DNA from: DATBLE01 sp050258035
Lineage (GTDB): Bacteria; Actinomycetota; Thermoleophilia; Gaiellales; Gaiellaceae
Assembly: GCA_050258035.1 (NCBI GenBank)
Contig: JBLMYA010000026.1
Coordinates: 15,451 to 79,450, forward strand
DNA length: 64,000 nucleotides
Direction: 5' to 3'
The translations under genes were made by a program, and so were the position numbers. How positions within the stretch are numbered: the stretch's first letter is position 1; each line of letters opens with the position of its first letter. Of the stretch, positions 1-8,993 are shown piece after piece. Under the pieces are notes generated by a model, which was not told the origin of the DNA, made no database searches, and saw only the letters and a list, made by a program, of their open reading frames with translations.

Positions 1-422
1 CTCTCGGGGGAAAGGCGTCGTACCTCTGGTCGACGCTCGCCGTCTTCTCGCGCTGGGACAACGCGGAGATGACCGTATCGGTCGACGACGAACGCCGCCG
101 GGGACCGATGCTCGAGGTGGTCGTCGCGAACGGCCGCTATCTCGCCGGCGGGATGAAGATGTGCCCGGAGGCGAGCCCCGACGACGGCCTGTTCGACGTC
201 CTCCTGATCGGGGACGTGACGAAGGGAGACCTCGTCCGCACGCTGCCCAAGATCTACCGGGGCACGCATCTCCCCCACCCGAAGGCGGAGCTGCTCCGCG
301 GCCGCACGGTGACGATCGAGCCGGCCGAGCCGATGCCGGTACAGCTCGACGGAGAGCAGCCCGGGACGACACCGGTGCGTTTCGAGCTCGTGCCGAAGGC
401 GCTCCGCCTGCGGGTCCCGTAG
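1..422 (+). CDS. Diacylglycerol kinase/YegS-type lipid kinase, C-terminal part (5' end outside window)
   Basis: The frame is open from the window edge (first full codon at position 3) and ends at 420-422, so only the last 139 residues are visible. They match the C-terminal beta-sandwich of the DagK/YegS/sphingosine-kinase family: a NGRYLAGGM segment, then PDDGLFDVLLIG, a stretch leading to the membrane-facing face, and LDGEQPG, which in this family precedes the last strands. The family phosphorylates diacylglycerol or a related lipid using ATP at the membrane. The catalytic GGDGT loop would lie upstream and cannot be seen. The exact lipid substrate cannot be told from this part. Confidence 0.85.
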   Translation, partial: LGGKASYLWSTLAVFSRWDNAEMTVSVDDERRRGPMLEVVVANGRYLAGGMKMCPEASPDDGLFDVLLIGDVTKGDLVRTLPKIYRGTHLPHPKAELLRGRTVTIEPAEPMPVQLDGEQPGTTPVRFELVPKALRLRVP

Positions 423-426
423 CCCG

Positions 427-738
427 CTAGCTGGAGCTCGTCTTCCGGGGCCGGCTCGTCGACGTCTTCCGCGCCGCCGTCGTCCGCCTCGCCGCGGGCT
501 TGGGCTTCGGCCTGGTGGTCAACGCGTCCAGCCGACGCTCGAGCTCGGCCACCCTCTTCTCCAGCGGATCGAGGCTTCGCACCCGCTTCGTCAGTTCGTC
601 GACTCTCGCGAACAGCGAGTTCGCCGCGCCGACCACCTTCGAGCCGCCGGGAAGATCTTCGATGAACTTCTGGAGCGCTTCCTCCCCGCTGTCCGCGAGC
701 CGCTGGAGCACGTCCTTCTGCTTCTTCCTCTGCGCCAT
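427..738 (-). CDS. Small coiled-coil protein with basic tail, unknown function
   Basis: A 103-aa protein that I do not recognise as a named family. It begins MAQRKKQKDVL, has an amphipathic helix near residues 10-30, then a leucine-heptad segment (about 45-75, LTKRVRSLDPLEKRVAELER) expected to form a coiled coil, and ends in a Lys/Arg/Ser/Thr/Pro-rich tail. The layout (short amphipathic helix, coiled coil, AlaLysPro-type basic tail) recalls phasin- or nucleoid-associated-like proteins of actinobacteria, but that is only a resemblance. It ends 4 bases after the lipid-kinase stop, tail to tail. It is well separated from the next minus-strand gene. Confidence 0.7.
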   Translation of the reverse strand: MAQRKKQKDVLQRLADSGEEALQKFIEDLPGGSKVVGAANSLFARVDELTKRVRSLDPLEKRVAELERRLDALTTRPKPKPAARRTTAARKTSTSRPRKTSSS

Positions 739-771
739 CGCCGAAGAGAATACCGGGGACGACGGCGGGCG

Positions 772-1506
772 CTAGGGATGGATGACGACGGGCGTCCCGC
801 CCGGGGTGGCCGCGAAGAGTCGCGTGAGCGTCGCGTTGCGCACGCGGATGCAGCCGTGCGTCGCAGCCAGGCCGACCGACCACGGCGCGTTCGTGCCGTG
901 GATCGCGATCGGTCCGCCCTCGGCCCAGTCGGTGAGCACGGTCGAGTGCGCGGAGACGGCCAGCACCGCAGGGCCGAACGGCCCCCACGGATCCGACGTC
1001 CGGATCCGCTGGTCGACGTAGAACCGGCCGATCGGCGTCGGCGTCGCCGACGAGCCGACCGCGACCGGTGTCCTCATGGCGAGCCTCCCCCTCCGGTAGA
1101 GGAAGAGCTCGCGGCGTGACAGGTCGACCGAGATCCTCGTCGTCACCTTCTCGACCGACACGTCGACGGGCCGGAGGTAGCCGGTGACGCCGTTCGGCCT
1201 GATCGGCAGCTTGACGCGGTACCAGGCGGCGGAGCAGTCGCCTCTCAGGACCGCACCCACGATCGAGAAGGTCGTCGGGTAGCCGAACCGGGTGACGCGC
1301 GGAAACGTCGCCAGCAGCCTTCCGCGCGGCCGCCGGTAGGTCCGCGTCGTCCCTCTCGCGACCGCGGCGTAGGCGGCGGCCGGGCCGCCGACCGGGTGGA
1401 GGACGCCGGCGCGACATGGCCCGGCCGTCTGCGCGGCGGTGCCTGCGACCGCCGGCGCCGCCGCGAGCCAGGCCAACGAGATCGTGATGATCGCCGCAAG
1501 CTTCAC
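772..1506 (-). CDS. Secreted L,D-transpeptidase (YkuD domain)
   Basis: 244 aa with a GTG start and a clear Sec signal peptide (about residues 1-21, ending AVAG). The N-terminal half looks like an SH3-like or wall-binding module. The YkuD domain occupies about residues 125-244 with the catalytic signature IHGTN (His203) followed by THGCIR (Cys219). L,D-transpeptidases form 3-3 cross-links in peptidoglycan or attach proteins to it, outside the membrane, with the cysteine as nucleophile. The catalytic Cys, both flanking His and the following Arg are all present, so the enzyme should be active. It sits just downstream of the sirtuin gene (6-base gap, same strand), which may mean co-transcription without functional linkage. 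Confidence 0.92.
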   Translation of the reverse strand: MKLAAIITISLAWLAAAPAVAGTAAQTAGPCRAGVLHPVGGPAAAYAAVARGTTRTYRRPRGRLLATFPRVTRFGYPTTFSIVGAVLRGDCSAAWYRVKLPIRPNGVTGYLRPVDVSVEKVTTRISVDLSRRELFLYRRGRLAMRTPVAVGSSATPTPIGRFYVDQRIRTSDPWGPFGPAVLAVSAHSTVLTDWAEGGPIAIHGTNAPWSVGLAATHGCIRVRNATLTRLFAATPGGTPVVIHP

Positions 1507-1512
1507 GATGCC

Positions 1513-2265
1513 CTATTTTGACTCATCCGGCGGCCGGGGGCGGAGCCGCTCGGCGACGGCGGCGAGCGTCTCGGCTGCGGAGCCATCGATCTTCAGGTCG
1601 GCGCGCCGGTCGTACGGCGTCGAGCCGCGGTTGACGATCGCGAGCCGGCCGCCCGCCTGCAGCGTGTCCTCGGGAAGGGCGGCGACCGGGTAGACCTCGA
1701 GCGACGAGCCGACGACGAGCAGCAGGCCGGCGCCCCGCGCCAGCCGTGCCGCGTCGTCGATGGCGTCCGGAGGGAGGAGCTCGCCGAACATGACCACGTC
1801 GGGCTTGAGGACGGCGCCGCAGTCTGCACACACCGGCACCGGGAGCAGCTCGACGACCCGGCCGAACTCCTCGCGGTGAGCGCAGGCGGGGCAGCTCGCC
1901 GACCGGATCGAGCCGTGGACCTCGATCACGCGCCGCGACCCGGCCGCCTGGTGGAGCCGGTCGACGTTCTGCGTGACGAGCGCCTCGACGAGCCCGAGCC
2001 GCTCGAGCTCGGCCAGTGCGAGGTGGGCGCCGTTCGGCCGCGCCCCGGCGAGGACCCCGAGCCGCTTGGAGTAGAAGTCCCAGACCTTCGCCGGGTTGCG
2101 GCGGAAGGCGTCGATGGTCGCGTACTCCATCGGGTCGTATCTCGCCCAGAGGCCGGTTTGCGAGCGGAAGTCGGGAATGCCGCTCTCGGTCGAGACCCCG
2201 GCGCCCGTGAGGACGACGCACGGTTGGCCCTCTACGATCAGCTCGGCGAGATGCTCTGTGGACAC
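1513..2265 (-). CDS. Sir2-family NAD-dependent protein deacylase (sirtuin)
   Basis: 250 aa from a GTG start. It carries the NAD-binding GAGVSTESGIPDFRS loop (residues 21-35), QNVD at 99-102, the catalytic His117 in IEVHGS, and four zinc cysteines (Cys125, 128, 146, 149). A GSSLEVYP motif and the NRG segment follow. Sirtuins remove acetyl or longer acyl groups from lysines using NAD+, giving nicotinamide and O-acyl-ADP-ribose. In bacteria they often reactivate acyl-CoA synthetases; one lies at 22.3 kb, but no adjacency supports that partner here. The frame stays open upstream, but homology begins at this GTG. Its first 15 bases overlap a divergent gene. Confidence 0.93.
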   Translation of the reverse strand: MSTEHLAELIVEGQPCVVLTGAGVSTESGIPDFRSQTGLWARYDPMEYATIDAFRRNPAKVWDFYSKRLGVLAGARPNGAHLALAELERLGLVEALVTQNVDRLHQAAGSRRVIEVHGSIRSASCPACAHREEFGRVVELLPVPVCADCGAVLKPDVVMFGELLPPDAIDDAARLARGAGLLLVVGSSLEVYPVAALPEDTLQAGGRLAIVNRGSTPYDRRADLKIDGSAAETLAAVAERLRPRPPDESK

Positions 2266-2769
2266 CGCCCGAAGTTGTACGCGATCGCGGGGCTCGCGCT
2301 GGTCGTCGCGACCCCTCCCCGCGCAGGCACGGGTGGGGTGACGGTCGCGCTTCCGCCCGGCTGGCACTCGACGAGACCGGACCAGGGCCGCGTCGTGCAG
2401 CCGCTCACTCGGCTGGTCGTCTCGTCCGGCCCGATCGCTCCTCGGCTGACCGGGATCTGCCACACGCAGGTCGCCGACTACACCTTTCCGGCAACGGCGG
2501 TGGCTGTCGTCGTCGTCGAGTGGACGAAGCCGATCGGCGGAATGAAGATCGGCATCGGCCCGAGTCGGCCACGCAGGTTCACGGCCGCGAACCTCCCCAT
2601 CCACCGGCCGCCGATCGTCGAGTGCTTCGCCGGCCCCGGCGGCTCGACCCAGTGGACCGAACGAGGCCACTCGTTCATGGCCACGATCCTCCTCGGCCGC
2701 AAGGCTCCGCCGAGCCTGGCCGCCCGCGCCCGCGCAGTGCTCGACACGCTGCGCGTCGCCCCGCGTTGA
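2251..2769 (+). CDS. Secreted protein of unknown function
   Basis: 172 aa from the ATG at 2251, with a likely signal peptide (KLYAIAGLALVVATPP). A TTG at 2275 is a possible later start. The mature part is rich in Pro, Thr and Val, has two Cys (in GICHTQ and VECFAG) that could pair, and ends in a short amphipathic helix. I recognise no family. The ATG start overlaps the divergent sirtuin start by 15 bases, so either the two promoters lie inside each other's coding regions or one start is misjudged. Codon positions fit a real gene on this strand. The 3' end is followed by two palindromic repeats. Confidence 0.65.
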   Translation: MLCGHRPKLYAIAGLALVVATPPRAGTGGVTVALPPGWHSTRPDQGRVVQPLTRLVVSSGPIAPRLTGICHTQVADYTFPATAVAVVVVEWTKPIGGMKIGIGPSRPRRFTAANLPIHRPPIVECFAGPGGSTQWTERGHSFMATILLGRKAPPSLAARARAVLDTLRVAPR

Positions 2770-2780
2770 CCAGGGCCGAC

Positions 2781-2799
2781 CTTGTAACACTGTGTTACT
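2781..2799 (+). promoter_or_regulatory. Palindromic repeat, copy 1 (candidate operator)
   Basis: The 19-mer CTTGTAACACTGTGTTACT contains the perfect palindrome GTAACAC-T-GTGTTAC (2784-2798). An identical 19-mer lies 55 bases downstream. It lies between the end of the secreted-protein gene and the hotdog thioesterase gene. The 1-base spacer makes an RNA terminator unlikely; a dimeric DNA-binding protein is the better explanation. Confidence 0.6.
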
Positions 2800-2835
2800 A
2801 GCCTCACGCGCCGCGCAACCACGCTGCGTTCGGGG

Positions 2836-2854
2836 CTTGTAACACTGTGTTACT
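2836..2854 (+). promoter_or_regulatory. Palindromic repeat, copy 2 (candidate operator at thioesterase start)
   Basis: Exact second copy of CTTGTAACACTGTGTTACT, ending 5 bases before the ATG at 2860. Its right arm holds TGTTAC (2848-2853), which could double as a -10 element for a nearly leaderless message, so binding here would directly block the thioesterase gene. Confidence 0.6.
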
Positions 2855-2859
2855 TGCTC

Positions 2860-3270
2860 ATGGAAGGCTTCGGCTTCTCGACCGAGATCACGGTGCGGTT
2901 CGCCGAGACGGACGCTCAAGGCATCGCCCACAACGCTTCGTACCTCGTCTGGTACGAGGTCGCGCGCATCGAGTACCTCGCCCGCTTCCGAGGGGGGTAC
3001 AGGACGATCCAGGACGAGGGCTACGAGGCACTGACGATCGAGTCGCACGTCCGGTACCTGCGACCCGTCTTCTTCGACGACCGCGTCACCGTGAACGCCC
3101 GCGTGGTCGATCTCCGTGGCGCCCGATTCCGGTTCGAGTACCTGCTCACCAGGGCCGACGAGACGGTCGCCGACGGGTGGACGAAGCATGCGTTCGTCGC
3201 CCAGGAGACGCTCAGGCCGACGCGCGTCCCCACCTGGCTGGTGGAGGCGATCGCCGAGGTCGAGGCCTAG
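2860..3270 (+). CDS. Hotdog-fold acyl-CoA thioesterase (YbgC/FadM type)
   Basis: 136 aa, the usual length for the 4-hydroxybenzoyl-CoA thioesterase/YbgC group. The signature RFAETDAQGIAHNASYLVWYE (about residues 12-32) carries the conserved Asp and the HN..Y pair on the hotdog helix. These enzymes hydrolyse acyl-CoA thioesters in the cytoplasm. The ATG at 2860 is chosen over the TTG at 2854 because homology begins at once after it and the TTG lies in the repeat. No Shine-Dalgarno is visible, so a leaderless transcript is likely. The stop overlaps the stop of the convergent VanW gene within CTAG (3267-3270). Confidence 0.88.
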   Translation: MEGFGFSTEITVRFAETDAQGIAHNASYLVWYEVARIEYLARFRGGYRTIQDEGYEALTIESHVRYLRPVFFDDRVTVNARVVDLRGARFRFEYLLTRADETVADGWTKHAFVAQETLRPTRVPTWLVEAIAEVEA

Positions 3271-5216
3271 GGCGTCGTCGCCGTGGGTGTCGTCGTCGTT
3301 GCGGGCGTCGTCGTGGCCGGGCCCGTCGACGTCGGGGAGATCTGCGTCGGCACGCCCGCCGGGAGGTAGCCCGACGGCGAATCGCTGAGCGTGACCGGCT
3401 TCTGCTTCGGCTTGGGCTTCGGCTTCTTCTTCGTCCCCACGCGGATGATCGACTTGTCGCCGACGTAGCTCGAGTACCACGTGTTGTCGTACAGCAGCTT
3501 GCCCTTCTCGTCGTAGACCTTCCGGTTCACGCTGGTCGAGAGCGGCGGCGAGCCCTGGTGGTCGACGACCCGCTTTCCGACGAGGAGGTTCGGATCCTTG
3601 ACGATCTGCTCCGGCACGCCTCCCGTGGTGACGAGCGGCGCCGTCTCGCTGACCACGCGCCGGTGCTGCGGTGTCCCGTACAGGTTGACGGTCAGGGAGT
3701 TCGAGCTCACGAACGTGCGCAGGAGCAGCCAGTGGCCGGTGTCGTTCACGAACTTGAGGTCGATGTCGGGGTAGTTGACGGTCGCGTCCCGGCCCTGCGG
3801 GTAGTGGCTGATGTAGAGCGCGTGGTTCGTCCGAGCGGTGATCGGCAGCCCGCCTTCGTACGCGGCGTTGAACACCGTCGTCGAGACCTGGCACGTGCCC
3901 CCGCCGAGGCCGTTCTGGAGCTCGCCGTTGATGATCACCGGCGCTTCGAGCAACCCCTTCGCCGCGTTCCGCTCGCCGGTGGTCCCGTTGAACGAGAACT
4001 CCTTGCCGGGGGCGATCAGCGTGTTGTCGACGAGGTGTGAGACCACCTGCACGTTGTGGATCCGGTTCGGTACGCCGCCGTAGGTCGTCGTGTAGCTCGA
4101 GTAGAGGCCGGTGATCCCCATCGCCAGGGCGTCCTGGGTCGTCCGCTCCGCCGGCTGGGTGGCGACCACGATCGGTGCCATCCGGTTGACCGGCCTGACC
4201 GCTGCCGCCAGCAGGTGCTCCGCCGTCTTCGGCACGTCGAGCACGCGGGCGTCGGTCGAGGGCCGGATCCTGATCCCGTTCGTGACGACGACGAACTGCG
4301 CGTCGCGCGCCGGCGTGTCGACGACGCGCTGCTTGGCCTTGAAGAACGCGTCGGCCGCGGGACCGCCGATCCGGAGCCTCGTCGCTCCGTTCTTCGGCAG
4401 CTTCACGAGCGTTGCGATCCGCCAGCGGGGAATCCGGTAGCGGGTCGGCCCGAGCGTCAGCACGACCGGGGACGCGACCGCCGTCCGCAGCTGCGTGCGC
4501 GCAGCAGCAAGCGTCTTCGCCGTCACCCTCGGCTGATCGACCTTCGTCGGCAGCGTGACGCGCGAACCGCGGGAGATGGAGGACAGCGCGGCGACGATCG
4601 CCACGGCTGCGGCCTTGCGGTCGAGGACGTTGCCCGTCTGCGCGGCCACGACCGCGGGCCGGAGGCCGTGGAGGACGAGCGCCGCGTCGCGGTGCGGTCG
4701 GTCGACCTTCGACGCTATCCGCACCAGCTCGGCCTGCAGCGCGCCGGCACGGTAGGAGGTGGGAACGTCGACGTCGCCGCCGAAGACGCGGAGCTTCATC
4801 CGCTTGAACCCGCGGACCGGCGCGAAGCCGCCGCCCTCGCGGCGGGCGGAGGAGACGGCCGCCGCCCAGTCGGGCGTGAGGCCGATGTCGGCAGCGGTGA
4901 GGCGGAACGTCCGGCCCGCGGCGACGAACTGGACGGGCTCGCCCAGCGCGGCCTGTCCGCGCTGCTCGAGCGTGTTGACGGCTTCCGCCGACGACAGGCC
5001 GCCGACGTCGATTCCGTCGATGCGAACGCCCTTGGCGATCGTGGCCGGTGACCCCGCGTACACGAGCGCGAAGGCCACGGCGAGCACGCCGAGCAGCACG
5101 ACACCGGCCGCTGAGACCCGCCTGATACGGCGCACACGTGCCTGACGACGGCGCCGTACGTAGTACGGGGACTGAGTGACTCCCGCCTCGAGACGCAAGC
5201 CACAGAGTGTACCCAC
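3267..5216 (-). CDS. VanW-family membrane-anchored wall protein with PG-binding-like repeats
   Basis: 649 aa with a basic cytoplasmic start (RRRRQARVRRIRR), one membrane anchor (about 36-54) and a long extracellular part. Two repeats resembling the peptidoglycan-binding_4 module (about 60-300) precede the VanW domain (about 385-520: NTLIAPGKEFSFNGTTGERN, GGGTCQVSTTVFNAA). A beta-rich segment follows, then a KPKPKPKQKP linker and a Thr/Pro-rich tail. VanW proteins occur in vancomycin-resistance clusters and widely in Gram-positives; their biochemical role is not settled. The first 30 residues may be overextended because the GTG at 5216 is not backed by a clear ribosome-binding site. Confidence 0.88.
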   Translation of the reverse strand: MGTLCGLRLEAGVTQSPYYVRRRRQARVRRIRRVSAAGVVLLGVLAVAFALVYAGSPATIAKGVRIDGIDVGGLSSAEAVNTLEQRGQAALGEPVQFVAAGRTFRLTAADIGLTPDWAAAVSSARREGGGFAPVRGFKRMKLRVFGGDVDVPTSYRAGALQAELVRIASKVDRPHRDAALVLHGLRPAVVAAQTGNVLDRKAAAVAIVAALSSISRGSRVTLPTKVDQPRVTAKTLAAARTQLRTAVASPVVLTLGPTRYRIPRWRIATLVKLPKNGATRLRIGGPAADAFFKAKQRVVDTPARDAQFVVVTNGIRIRPSTDARVLDVPKTAEHLLAAAVRPVNRMAPIVVATQPAERTTQDALAMGITGLYSSYTTTYGGVPNRIHNVQVVSHLVDNTLIAPGKEFSFNGTTGERNAAKGLLEAPVIINGELQNGLGGGTCQVSTTVFNAAYEGGLPITARTNHALYISHYPQGRDATVNYPDIDLKFVNDTGHWLLLRTFVSSNSLTVNLYGTPQHRRVVSETAPLVTTGGVPEQIVKDPNLLVGKRVVDHQGSPPLSTSVNRKVYDEKGKLLYDNTWYSSYVGDKSIIRVGTKKKPKPKPKQKPVTLSDSPSGYLPAGVPTQISPTSTGPATTTPATTTTPTATTP

Positions 5217-5230
5217 GCCACTGGCGCTAC

Positions 5231-6010
5231 TTAACGCCCGGAAAAGGCGGGTTTCTCGCCCTCCAGGAACGCCTTCACACCGACCTGCGCGTCGTCGGAG
5301 GCGAGCACCTCCCCGAACGCCTCGGCCTCGACGGACAGGCCCTCCGGCGAGGAGGCCGCCCGGATCGCCCGCTTGATCCCGCGCAGGGCGAGCGGCGCCT
5401 GGCGCGCGAGGCGGACGGCGTACTCGCGGGACTTCGGCTCGAGCTCCTCCGGCTCGACCAGGAAGTGGACGATGCCGTCGGCGGCCGCCTCATCGGGCGA
5501 GAGCTGGATCCCCTTCATGATCAGCTCGGTCGCCCGGGCGGGGCCGACGAGGCGCGTCAGGCGCTGCGTCCCGCCGGCGCCGGGCAGGAGTCCGAGCCGC
5601 ACCTCCGGCAGGCCGATCAGCGCGCCCTGCGCCCGCGCGGCGAACCGGAAGTCGCAGGCGAGCGCGAGCTCCAGGCCGCCGCCGAGCGCGTGGCCGTTGA
5701 CCGCTGCGACGGTCGGCTGCGGAAGCTCGGCGAAGCCGGTGAACACGTGCTGCGCGAGCAGGGCGCGGTCGATGCCCTCCTCGGCGACCCGCTCGAATTC
5801 GGTGATGTCCGCCCCCGCCATGAACACGCCCTCGAGCGCGCTGCGGACGAGGACGACCCGCGTCCCGTCGTCGGCGGCGAGCTCCGCCGTCGCCTCCGCC
5901 AGCTCGGTCACGACCTGCTCGTCGATCGCGTTCAGCGGCGGCCGGTCGAACGTGAGGACCGCGATCCGCTCGTCCAGGAACCGCTCGAGGTGCACGACGC
6001 GCCGCGGCAT
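5231..6010 (-). CDS. Enoyl-CoA hydratase/isomerase family protein
   Basis: 259 aa, standard crotonase length. The oxyanion-hole segments (around GVFMAGADI, 61-69, and HALGGG, 107-112) and both catalytic glutamates are present: Glu114 in GGLELALACDFR and Glu136 in LPEVRLGLLPGAGGTQ. This pattern fits a true 2-enoyl-CoA hydratase (second step of beta-oxidation, cytoplasmic). It follows the SDR gene by 3 bases and the acyl-CoA dehydrogenase lies one gene upstream, giving dehydrogenase, dehydrogenase/reductase and hydratase in one run. No thiolase is in the window. Substrate chain length cannot be read from the sequence. Confidence 0.92.
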   Translation of the reverse strand: MPRRVVHLERFLDERIAVLTFDRPPLNAIDEQVVTELAEATAELAADDGTRVVLVRSALEGVFMAGADITEFERVAEEGIDRALLAQHVFTGFAELPQPTVAAVNGHALGGGLELALACDFRFAARAQGALIGLPEVRLGLLPGAGGTQRLTRLVGPARATELIMKGIQLSPDEAAADGIVHFLVEPEELEPKSREYAVRLARQAPLALRGIKRAIRAASSPEGLSVEAEAFGEVLASDDAQVGVKAFLEGEKPAFSGR

Positions 6011-6013
6011 CGA

Positions 6014-6850
6014 TCAGAAGGTGAAGAGCTCGATGCCGCCGCTGACGTTGAGCCCGACGCCGGTGATGTACGAGGCGAGATCGGAGCAGAGGAATGCGAT
6101 CGCGTTGGCGACGTCCTGAGGATCGCCGACCCGCCGCATCGCCGTCCGCTTGATCATCCGCTCGTTCATCTCCGGGTTGCCGAAGGAGAACACCTCGGTT
6201 CCGATGATCCCGGGCACGATCGCGTTGACGGTGATGCCGTGTCGCGCGCCCTCCAGGGCGAGGGACCTGGTCAGCCCGAGCAGCCCGGCCTTGGTCGACG
6301 AGTAGCTCGCCTGGCCGAAGCCGCCGAGCGTCCCCGCGACCGAGGCCATGTTCACGATCCGCCCCCAGCCGCGCTCCTTCATGTGCGGCCAGACCGCACG
6401 CGAGCAGTTGAACGCACCGGTCAGGTTGACCCGGAGGTCCCGCTCCCACAGCTCCGGGCTCTGGTCGCCGATCTGGGCGACGTGGTCGAGGGTGCCGGCG
6501 TTGTTGACGAGGATGTCGACGGAGCCGAGCTCCTCGACGGTCCGGGCGACGGTCGCCTCCACCTGCTCGCGGTCGGTGACGTCGCACTTGACCGCCGCGG
6601 CCCGGCGCCCCATCTCCTGGATCTCGCAGGCGGTCGCCTCGGTGAAGACGAGCCCCTGCGCGCGGGCCACCTGCGCCAGCGGGCCGTAGCGCTCCGCCTC
6701 CTCGTCGGTCGTCTCCGACTCGACCTGGATGTCCGCGATCACGACGTCCGCCCCCGCCCGGGCGAGCGTCAGCGCATCCGCGCGTCCCAGCCCTCTGGAG
6801 CCGCCGGTCACCAGGGCAACGCGTCCCGAAAGGTCGATCTCGAGCGGCAT
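6014..6850 (-). CDS. SDR-family NAD(P)-dependent oxidoreductase (3-hydroxyacyl-CoA dehydrogenase/ketoreductase-like)
   Basis: 278 aa classical short-chain dehydrogenase. It has the Rossmann motif TGGSRGLGR (15-23), NNAG (117-120) and the Ser170/Tyr183/Lys187 triad (ASYSSTK). An insertion of about 30 residues (47-80, TTDEEAERYG...) sits before the CDVTD motif and lengthens the protein beyond the usual 250. The acidic residue after the second strand (VIADIQ) favours NAD(H). Its position between acyl-CoA dehydrogenase and enoyl-CoA hydratase suggests oxidation of a 3-hydroxyacyl-CoA or related intermediate. It starts 14 bases beyond a strong hairpin that ends the dehydrogenase gene, so expression may be partly separate. 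Confidence 0.9.
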   Translation of the reverse strand: MPLEIDLSGRVALVTGGSRGLGRADALTLARAGADVVIADIQVESETTDEEAERYGPLAQVARAQGLVFTEATACEIQEMGRRAAAVKCDVTDREQVEATVARTVEELGSVDILVNNAGTLDHVAQIGDQSPELWERDLRVNLTGAFNCSRAVWPHMKERGWGRIVNMASVAGTLGGFGQASYSSTKAGLLGLTRSLALEGARHGITVNAIVPGIIGTEVFSFGNPEMNERMIKRTAMRRVGDPQDVANAIAFLCSDLASYITGVGLNVSGGIELFTF

Positions 6851-6880
6851 GAGCGCGGGGACCCTACCCCCGAGGCGACG

Positions 6881-8068
<1,188 letters not shown>

Positions 8069-8087
8069 CTCGCGTGCTCCTCGCTCG

Positions 8088-8105
8088 ATTGACTGGTCAG
8101 TCAAT
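8088..8105 (-). promoter_or_regulatory. TetR-type operator over the acyl-CoA dehydrogenase promoter
   Basis: ATTGACTGGTCAGTCAAT is an 8+8 bp palindrome with a 2-bp centre. A near copy (16 of 18 matching) lies at 18391-18408 between the TetR gene and its divergent neighbour. It overlaps the -10 element of the promoter annotated here and lies 20 bases before the start codon. The shape resembles FadR operators of Bacillus (TetR family), which respond to acyl-CoA. Confidence 0.75.
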
Positions 8106-8993
8106 CGTACGAGGGGAAGGCGCCGCACGCAAGGCGGGCGCGGGCGCCGGAGCCTCCCGGGGGCGCGGCTCCGGCTGCGACCGGGCGTCGGTCGACGCGA
8201 GCAGTGCCGCACCCGCGACGACGCCCGCGAAGGCCGCGACCCGCACCGCCCCGAGCGCACCGCCCGGCAGCCCCTCGTGGAAGAGGATCGTCCCCGCGAG
8301 GATCGGCAGGGCGTTGGTCAGCAACGTCGAGACGCCCGCGGTCGCGAGCGCACCGCCGCGCTGGAAGCCGAGCTGGAGCGCCACGAACGCCAGGCCGTGG
8401 CAGGCGAGCACGGCGGCGGCGAACGCGGTTGCGGCCCCTCCTCCGACCGCCGCCTTCGTCGCCACGTCACCGGCGGCGTACAGGAGGCCGGCGGCGATCC
8501 CGAAGCCCGCCCCGCCGGGGATCCGCAGGGCGGTGACGCCGGCCGCCGCCAGCGAGCCGACGATCCAGCCGACGACGAAGACCGTCGAAGCCGTCCGCCC
8601 GCCGGCCGTGGATCCGGCGAGCGAGATCCCGAGCAACACGAGTCCCGCCACGGCCGCGCCCACCCCGAGCCGGTCCCGGCGGGTGAGGGTCGCCCGGGCC
8701 GTCCGCTCGACCAGCAGCGCGAGCAGGCCGATGCCTCCCGCCGAGGCGGCCTGGACGAGCGACAGCGGCGCCAGGGCGAGCGCGGCGACGTACAACGCCC
8801 AGCCGGCGAGGCCGACGACGAAGCCGCCGAGCCAGCGGAGATCCGAGAACAGCAGCCTGAGCGAGGTGAGCGGACGGCGGACGGACAGCGGGGGGAGCGC
8901 CGAGGCGGCGCCGTGCTGGACGAAGAAGCCCCAGTTCAGCGCCGCCGCGGAGGCGAGCGCAAGGACGATCCCCGCCGCGACCGGTCCACTCAC
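8097..8993 (-). CDS. Multi-spanning DMT/EamA-like membrane protein
   Basis: 298 aa, almost wholly hydrophobic, with about nine to ten membrane segments and internal two-fold similarity typical of the drug/metabolite transporter superfamily. GTG start at 8993 overlaps the TGA of the upstream MprF-like gene by 4 bases (GTGA), so translation is probably coupled. The C-terminal about 30 residues are Pro/Ala/Arg-rich and cytoplasmic. The substrate cannot be inferred from sequence; coupling to a lipid aminoacyltransferase leaves a lipid- or amino-acid-related transport role open. The last codons lie in the operator of the next gene. Confidence 0.75.
   Translation of the reverse strand: MSGPVAAGIVLALASAAALNWGFFVQHGAASALPPLSVRRPLTSLRLLFSDLRWLGGFVVGLAGWALYVAALALAPLSLVQAASAGGIGLLALLVERTARATLTRRDRLGVGAAVAGLVLLGISLAGSTAGGRTASTVFVVGWIVGSLAAAGVTALRIPGGAGFGIAAGLLYAAGDVATKAAVGGGAATAFAAAVLACHGLAFVALQLGFQRGGALATAGVSTLLTNALPILAGTILFHEGLPGGALGAVRVAAFAGVVAGAALLASTDARSQPEPRPREAPAPAPALRAAPSPRTID
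8104..8132 (-). promoter_or_regulatory. Candidate sigma-70 promoter for the acyl-CoA dehydrogenase gene
   Basis: On the minus strand, TTGCGT (8127-8132) and TACGAT (8104-8109) are separated by 17 bases. The -10 hexamer overlaps the outer edge of the palindrome, and the predicted start of transcription falls inside it, so a bound repressor would block initiation. It lies within the 3' end of the upstream permease gene. Confidence 0.5.

Noticed and set aside
2781..2854. Palindromes as intrinsic terminators of the gene ending at 2769
   Set aside because: The two arms are separated by only one base, so RNA could not form a normal loop, and no U tract follows.
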